A stretch of DNA of 9,702 nucleotides, taken from positions 1-9,702 of the forward strand of contig QAMX01000053.1 of the NCBI GenBank assembly GCA_003149835.1, in the 5' to 3' direction. Made by a program: the position numbers and the translations under genes. The notes under the pieces are model-generated. The model searched no databases and was not told the origin of the DNA. It was given only the letters and a program-made list of their open reading frames with translations. Below are positions 6,230 through 9,702 of this stretch, one piece after another. The stretch is from Clostridiales bacterium. Lineage in GTDB: Bacteria; Bacillota; Clostridia; Oscillospirales; QAMX01. Position 1 is the stretch's first letter, and each line of letters starts with the position of its first letter.

Positions 6230-6979
6230 ATGGAAAAGCTGAAAATTGACAATCTAAACTTGATGTACGGCTCCTTTCAGGCGCTGAAAAACGTCAACCT
6301 GAGTATCCCGTCAAACGAAATCACCGCCTTTATCGGCCCTTCCGGCTGCGGCAAGTCGACGCTTTTGAAATCGCTCAACCGGATGAACGACCTCGTCGAG
6401 GGCTGTCGGATCACCGGCGGCGTTTATCTGGACGGCGAGGACATCTATCGCGGCATGGACGTGAGCCTGCTGCGGAAGCGCGTCGGCATGGTGTTTCAAA
6501 AGCCGAACCCGTTTCCGATGAGCATTTACGACAACGTGGCCTTCGGCCCGCGGACGCACGGCGTCCGCGCACGGCACCGTCTGGATGAAATGGTCGAATC
6601 TTCACTCCGCGCCGCGGCGATCTGGGACGAGGTCAAGGACCGTCTCAAAACAAGCGCCTTGCAGCTTTCGGGCGGGCAGCAGCAGCGGCTCTGCATTGCG
6701 CGGGCTCTGGCCGTTCAGCCCGAGGTTCTCCTGATGGACGAGCCGACAAGCGCGCTCGACCCAATTTCCACCTCGCGGATTGAAGACCTTGCGTCCGAGC
6801 TCAAAAAAGAGTATACTATCGTTATCGTGACCCACAATATGCAGCAGGCGGCGCGGATATCCGACCGGACGGCCTTTTTTCTGCTCGGCGAGGTCGTAGA
6901 ATATACCGACACGGAAACGATGTTTTCCGTGCCCAAGGATCCGCGGACAGAGGATTATATCACCGGGAGGTTCGGCTAA
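6230..6979 (+). CDS. pstB: Phosphate ABC transporter ATP-binding protein PstB
   Basis: This is the cytoplasmic ATPase that powers phosphate import as a dimer beneath PstC/PstA. At 249 residues it is the normal length. All catalytic parts are present: Walker [10 protein letters not shown] (36-44), the PstB-type Q-loop [18 protein letters not shown] (89-106), the signature LSGGQQQR (146-153), Walker [14 protein letters not shown] (166-178) and the switch histidine H202 in [10 protein letters not shown]. The KPNPFPMSI stretch separates PstB from other importer ATPases. The C-terminal EDYITGRFG is also typical. GAGG (6219-6222), overlapping the pstA stop, lies 7 bases before the ATG. Its stop overlaps the phoU start by one base (TAATG). 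Confidence 0.98.
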   Translation: MEKLKIDNLNLMYGSFQALKNVNLSIPSNEITAFIGPSGCGKSTLLKSLNRMNDLVEGCRITGGVYLDGEDIYRGMDVSLLRKRVGMVFQKPNPFPMSIYDNVAFGPRTHGVRARHRLDEMVESSLRAAAIWDEVKDRLKTSALQLSGGQQQRLCIARALAVQPEVLLMDEPTSALDPISTSRIEDLASELKKEYTIVIVTHNMQQAARISDRTAFFLLGEVVEYTDTETMFSVPKDPRTEDYITGRFG

Positions 6980-7665
6980 TGAGAATCCGATTTGAAGAAC
7001 AGCTGCGCCGCTTAAACGTCGAGCTGATTACGATGGGCGCGCTGTGCGAGGATGCGATTTCCGCGGCCATCAAAGGCCTGCTGGCCGACGACGAGCCGTT
7101 GCTGCAAAAGGTGTTCGCCGCTGATCACGACATCGACCGCAAAGAGCGGGATATTGAATCGCTCTGTATGCGGCTGCTTTTGCAGCAGCAGCCCGTGGCG
7201 CGCGATCTGCGCGTAATTTCCTCGGCGCTGAAAATGATCTCCGACATGGAACGGATCGGCGATCAGGCCGCCGATATCGCCGAAATCACCAAGTATATCC
7301 AAAATCACCGCAACGAACACCTGAAAAGCCGGCTGCATATCCACGCGATGGCCGCCGCGGCGGTAAAAATGGTGACCGACAGCATCGACTCATTTGTCAA
7401 AAAGGATCTGGCGCTGGCCCGCTCGGTCATGGCTTATGACGACGTCGTCGATAAGCTCTTCGACGAGGTAAAGCAGGAGCTCATCGAGCTGATTTCCGAA
7501 AAAAGCGCCGACGGAGAGCTCTGCGTCGATTTCCTGATGATTGCGAAATACCTCGAACGCATCGGCGACCACGCCGTCAACATCGCGGAATGGGTCGAGT
7601 TCTCGATCACCGGCCGGCATTTGAGCGAGGAGTGGCGCGACACCGCGGAGGACTTCTCGCTATAA
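6979..7665 (+). CDS. phoU: Phosphate signalling protein PhoU
   Basis: PhoU is a cytoplasmic helical protein that connects the state of the Pst transporter with the PhoR kinase and restrains both phosphate uptake and the Pho response when phosphate is ample. The 228-residue product shows the two tandem three-helix bundles of the family, each with its metal-binding signature: MERIGDQAADIAE (90-102) and LERIGDHAVNIAEW (192-205). DRKERDIESLCMRLLLQQQP (in part, 53-72) and the ARDLRVISSALKMI helix (75-87) also fit. GGGAGG at 6965-6970 is 8 bases upstream of the ATG, and the start overlaps the pstB stop by one base, so the two are translationally coupled. It ends the pst transcription block; a terminator-like hairpin lies about 55 bases beyond its stop. 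Confidence 0.97.
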   Translation: MRIRFEEQLRRLNVELITMGALCEDAISAAIKGLLADDEPLLQKVFAADHDIDRKERDIESLCMRLLLQQQPVARDLRVISSALKMISDMERIGDQAADIAEITKYIQNHRNEHLKSRLHIHAMAAAAVKMVTDSIDSFVKKDLALARSVMAYDDVVDKLFDEVKQELIELISEKSADGELCVDFLMIAKYLERIGDHAVNIAEWVEFSITGRHLSEEWRDTAEDFSL

Positions 7666-7720
7666 GCGCGGCAAACGGTCGAGTGAAGACGCGTTTCCCC
7701 AAAAATTTCCTGCTCTCTTG

Positions 7721-7757
7721 ACAGACGAGCCGCGCGCGCCGCAGGCCTCTGTTTTTT
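7721..7757 (+). terminator. Imperfect Rho-independent terminator after phoU
   Basis: The base stem ACAGA (7721-7725) pairs with TCTGT (7748-7752). Above it a GC-rich region (7729-7746) can form GCC/GGC and GCG/CGC pairs with an internal loop. Five further Ts follow the stem (7753-7757). The stem is imperfect, so termination may be partial and allow read-through to phoB. The rest of the 173-base gap (7666-7838) holds no gene and no convincing second promoter; it does contain a short hairpin GTCTG/CAGAC (7800-7816) just before the phoB ribosome-binding site. Confidence 0.45.
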
Positions 7758-7838
7758 GTGCCGGAGACGGGGATTTTCCAAAAAGCAGTAAAGCGATTCG
7801 TCTGTAACCAGCAGACCGACAGGAGGAGCGAAAGCCGG

Positions 7839-8522
7839 ATGATCTATATTTTGGAAGACGACAACAGCATACGCGAGCTCGTCGCCTATACGCTGAACCA
7901 GAGCGGCCTGCCGGCGCTGGGCTTTGCTTTGCCTTCCGCCTTTTGGGCCGCGCTCCGGGCGGAACGGCCGCAGCTCGTGCTGCTTGATATCATGCTGCCG
8001 GAGGAGGACGGCCTTTCAATCCTGAAAAAGCTGCGCTCGGCTCCCGACACCAGAGCCCTGCCCGTTATGATGCTGACGGCAAAGGGCAGCGAATACGACA
8101 AGGTCGTCGGGCTGGACAGCGGCGCCGACGACTATTTGCCGAAACCGTTCGGCATGATGGAGCTGATATCGCGCGTCAAGGCGCTGCTGCGCAGGACGGC
8201 CGAGCCCGAATGCGCCGAACCGGAGGAATTCCGGCTCGGCGCGCTGTGCGTCTCCCCCGCCAGACATCTGGCAACGGTATGCGGACAGAGCGTCGCGCTC
8301 ACTTACAAGGAATTCGAGCTGCTCTGTCTTCTGCTCGCCAACCCCGGCATCGTCTTTACGCGCGATGCGCTTTTAAACCGAATCTGGGGATACGACTATG
8401 ACGGGGAGAGCCGGACCGTGGACGTACACATCCGCTCTCTCCGGCAAAAGCTTGGCACATGCGCCGCGTATATTGAAACCGTGCGCGGCGTCGGATACAG
8501 AGCGGTGGTGAATATCCCGTGA
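7839..8522 (+). CDS. phoB: Response regulator of the PhoB/PhoP family (OmpR class)
   Basis: This is a transcription factor that, when phosphorylated by the adjacent kinase, should bind Pho boxes and activate phosphate-starvation genes. The 227-residue protein has a receiver domain (1-120) with the acidic pocket E6-D7-D8, phospho-acceptor D50 (LVLLDIMLPEEDG), T80 and K102 (DDYLPKPF). A winged-helix DNA-binding domain follows (about 128-225), with LTYKEFELLCLLLANPG (154-170), RTVDVHIRSLRQKLG (192-206) and ETVRGVGYR (213-221). The ATG at 7839 is preferred because AGGAGG (7821-7826) lies upstream and MIYILEDD is the natural receiver start; a GTG at 7758 would add 27 residues without family similarity. 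It follows phoU and overlaps phoR by 4 bases (GTGA). Assignment to PhoB rather than another OmpR-class regulator rests mainly on context. Confidence 0.92.
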   Translation: MIYILEDDNSIRELVAYTLNQSGLPALGFALPSAFWAALRAERPQLVLLDIMLPEEDGLSILKKLRSAPDTRALPVMMLTAKGSEYDKVVGLDSGADDYLPKPFGMMELISRVKALLRRTAEPECAEPEEFRLGALCVSPARHLATVCGQSVALTYKEFELLCLLLANPGIVFTRDALLNRIWGYDYDGESRTVDVHIRSLRQKLGTCAAYIETVRGVGYRAVVNIP

Positions 8523-9702
8523 CCCGGAAAATTTTTCGTTCCATCATGCTCGTCGCCGCGGCGGTTCTTCTGCTTTCCTTTGTCTTGATTTTCAGCGTGC
8601 TGTACCGATATGCCATTGAAAGCTTTACGGCGCAGCTCCGCTCGGAATGCGACGCCCTCGCCTATGGAACCGAGCAGCTTGGCCTGTCCTTTTTGCAACG
8701 GCTTCCGTCTGACAGCAACCGCGTCACTCTCGTCGCGCCGGACGGCGCCGTGCTGTTTGACAATATCGACGGCGCGGCCGCGCTCGGCAATCACGGCGAC
8801 CGCGAAGAAATTCAGGAAGCCATGCGGAGCGGCCGCGGCGAAAGCGTGCGCTACTCCGACACCTTGACGGAAAAAACCGTGAATTGCGCCGTCCTGCTCG
8901 AAGACGGCTCGGTGCTCCGCGTCTCCGGAGCGCAGTACAGCGCCGTCACGCTGCTGCTCGGCCTTCTCCAGCCGGGAATCGTCGTTCTCGCCGCCGCGCT
9001 TGTGTGTTCCGGCCTGCTCGCGCACAGAGCCGCAAAAAGCATCCTCCGGCCGATCAACGAAATCGACCTCGCCCACCCCGAGCAGGCCGACGTTTATGAG
9101 GAGCTGTCTCCCCTGCTCTCGCGGCTTGCGAAGCAACGCCGTGAGATCCGCGCGCAAATGAAGGAGCTGGAACGCAAGCGAGAGGAATTCGCCGTCATTA
9201 CCGGAAACATGAGCGAGGGGTTGTTGATCGTCGACCGAAATATGGATATCCTCTCTTTTAATGCCAGCGCCGCGCGGCTGTTTGACATTCCGCCCGATTT
9301 CTCCGGCGGAAACCTCCTCTCGCTGAACCGGTCCCAAAGCCTGCGCAGCGCGGCGGCCGAGGCCGTCGCCGGCAGGCACAGCGAGCGGCAAGCCGAGCTG
9401 GGCGGCCGCGTCTATCAGTTGATCGCCAATCCGGTTCTGCCGGACGGAAATCTTGCCGGCGCCGTTCTGGTGATTCTCGACGTCACGGAAAAGGAGGAGC
9501 GCGACCGCCTCCGGCGCGAATTCAGCGCCAATGTCTCTCACGAATTGAAGACGCCGCTCACCTCTATCTCCGGCATCGCCGAGATCATGGCCAACGGCTT
9601 GGTCAAGCCGGAGGATACCCGCCGTTTCTCAGCGACAATCTATCAGGAGGCTTCCCGTCTGATTACGCTGATCGACGATATTATCCAGCTCGCCCGCTTG
9701 GA
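8519..9702 (+). CDS. phoR: Phosphate-regulon sensor histidine kinase PhoR (3' end cut by window edge)
   Basis: This is the membrane-bound kinase partner of PhoB; 394 codons are present and the frame is still open at the right edge. It has a membrane segment near 8-30, an extracytoplasmic domain of about 113 residues (31-143) with the PAS-like stretches RVTLVAPDGAVLFDN (68-82) and GRGESVRYSDTLTEK (105-119), a second membrane segment near 144-167, and a short, weak HAMP-like region (168-203). A charged coiled-coil follows, then a cytoplasmic PAS domain (about 224-325, from NMSEGLLIVDRNM to VILDVTEKEERD), and a HisKA domain with phospho-accepting H341 in FSANVSHELKTPLTS (335-349). The ATP-binding domain would lie beyond the window. 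The GTG start forms a GTGA overlap with the phoB stop and has only a weak ribosome-binding site, suggesting coupled translation; an ATG at 8546 (residue 10) is an alternative but would cut into the basic N-terminal flank. Confidence 0.94.
   Translation, partial: MTRKIFRSIMLVAAAVLLLSFVLIFSVLYRYAIESFTAQLRSECDALAYGTEQLGLSFLQRLPSDSNRVTLVAPDGAVLFDNIDGAAALGNHGDREEIQEAMRSGRGESVRYSDTLTEKTVNCAVLLEDGSVLRVSGAQYSAVTLLLGLLQPGIVVLAAALVCSGLLAHRAAKSILRPINEIDLAHPEQADVYEELSPLLSRLAKQRREIRAQMKELERKREEFAVITGNMSEGLLIVDRNMDILSFNASAARLFDIPPDFSGGNLLSLNRSQSLRSAAAEAVAGRHSERQAELGGRVYQLIANPVLPDGNLAGAVLVILDVTEKEERDRLRREFSANVSHELKTPLTSISGIAEIMANGLVKPEDTRRFSATIYQEASRLITLIDDIIQLARL

Noticed and set aside
7718..7746. Consensus TTGACA as the -35 of a phoB promoter
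   Set aside because: At 16-18 bases downstream there is only GC-rich sequence with no -10-like hexamer; the bases are better explained as part of the terminator stem.
7758..7838. Upstream GTG start that would add 27 residues to the response regulator
   Set aside because: It overlaps the terminator T-run, has no ribosome-binding site, and the added residues do not resemble a receiver domain; the ATG at 7839 gives the normal length.
8396..9541. 381-codon open frame on the minus strand, opposite phoR
   Set aside because: The plus strand in this interval encodes a clear histidine kinase with membrane segments, PAS and the H-box; the minus-strand frame is a GC-driven shadow.
1..9702. CRISPR arrays, tRNA or rRNA genes, insertion sequences, attachment sites
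   Set aside because: No regularly spaced repeats, cloverleaf-like genes, transposase-like frames or matching flanking repeats were seen; both strands are filled by core chromosomal genes.

Overview
The window looks like chromosomal DNA from a GC-rich member of the Clostridia, most likely a Ruminococcaceae/Oscillospiraceae-type bacterium. The evidence is the gene order asp23-nusB-(TsaD-like)-xseA, Gram-positive style GGAGG ribosome-binding sites, a lipoprotein PstS, and a single-pathway PhoB/PhoR of Firmicute type. This placement is inferred from gene content and order, without a marker-gene comparison.

Two divergent operons share one intergenic region (3040-3460). To the left, on the minus strand, is a housekeeping cluster: an Asp23/DUF322 protein, the antitermination factor NusB, a TsaD/Kae1-like (peptidase M22 fold) protein, and the large subunit of exonuclease VII, which runs off the left edge within a few residues of its expected end. 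NusB and the TsaD-like gene overlap by 4 bases (ATGA), and the TsaD-like gene and xseA overlap by 11, so the three are probably translationally coupled. The cluster has an extended -10 promoter near 3285 and a leader of about 237 bases that contains five hairpins.

To the right, on the plus strand, is a complete phosphate-starvation locus: pstS, pstC, pstA, pstB, phoU, then phoB and phoR (phoR cut by the right edge just after its phospho-accepting histidine). PstS captures phosphate outside the membrane, PstC/PstA form the channel, PstB hydrolyses ATP, PhoU links the transporter to the kinase, and PhoR/PhoB switch the genes on when phosphate is scarce. A PhoP/PhoB-type box (TTTACA-N5-TTAACG) lies just upstream of a promoter for pstS, so the locus probably regulates itself. 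A large GC-rich hairpin separates pstS from pstC, and an imperfect terminator-like hairpin follows phoU.

The most striking observation is that PstS is circularly permuted. The half that is normally C-terminal (with the S-R-E-DGSGTR phosphate-binding motif) comes first, directly after the lipoprotein signal. The half that is normally N-terminal (GSSSVTP ... TGEITTW) comes last, and the two are joined by a linker of about 14 residues. Other points worth a second look are a 106-base pstC/pstA overlap that looks like a lost stop codon, the hairpin-rich asp23 leader, the inter-pst hairpin, and the TsaD-like paralogue in the nusB-xseA operon.
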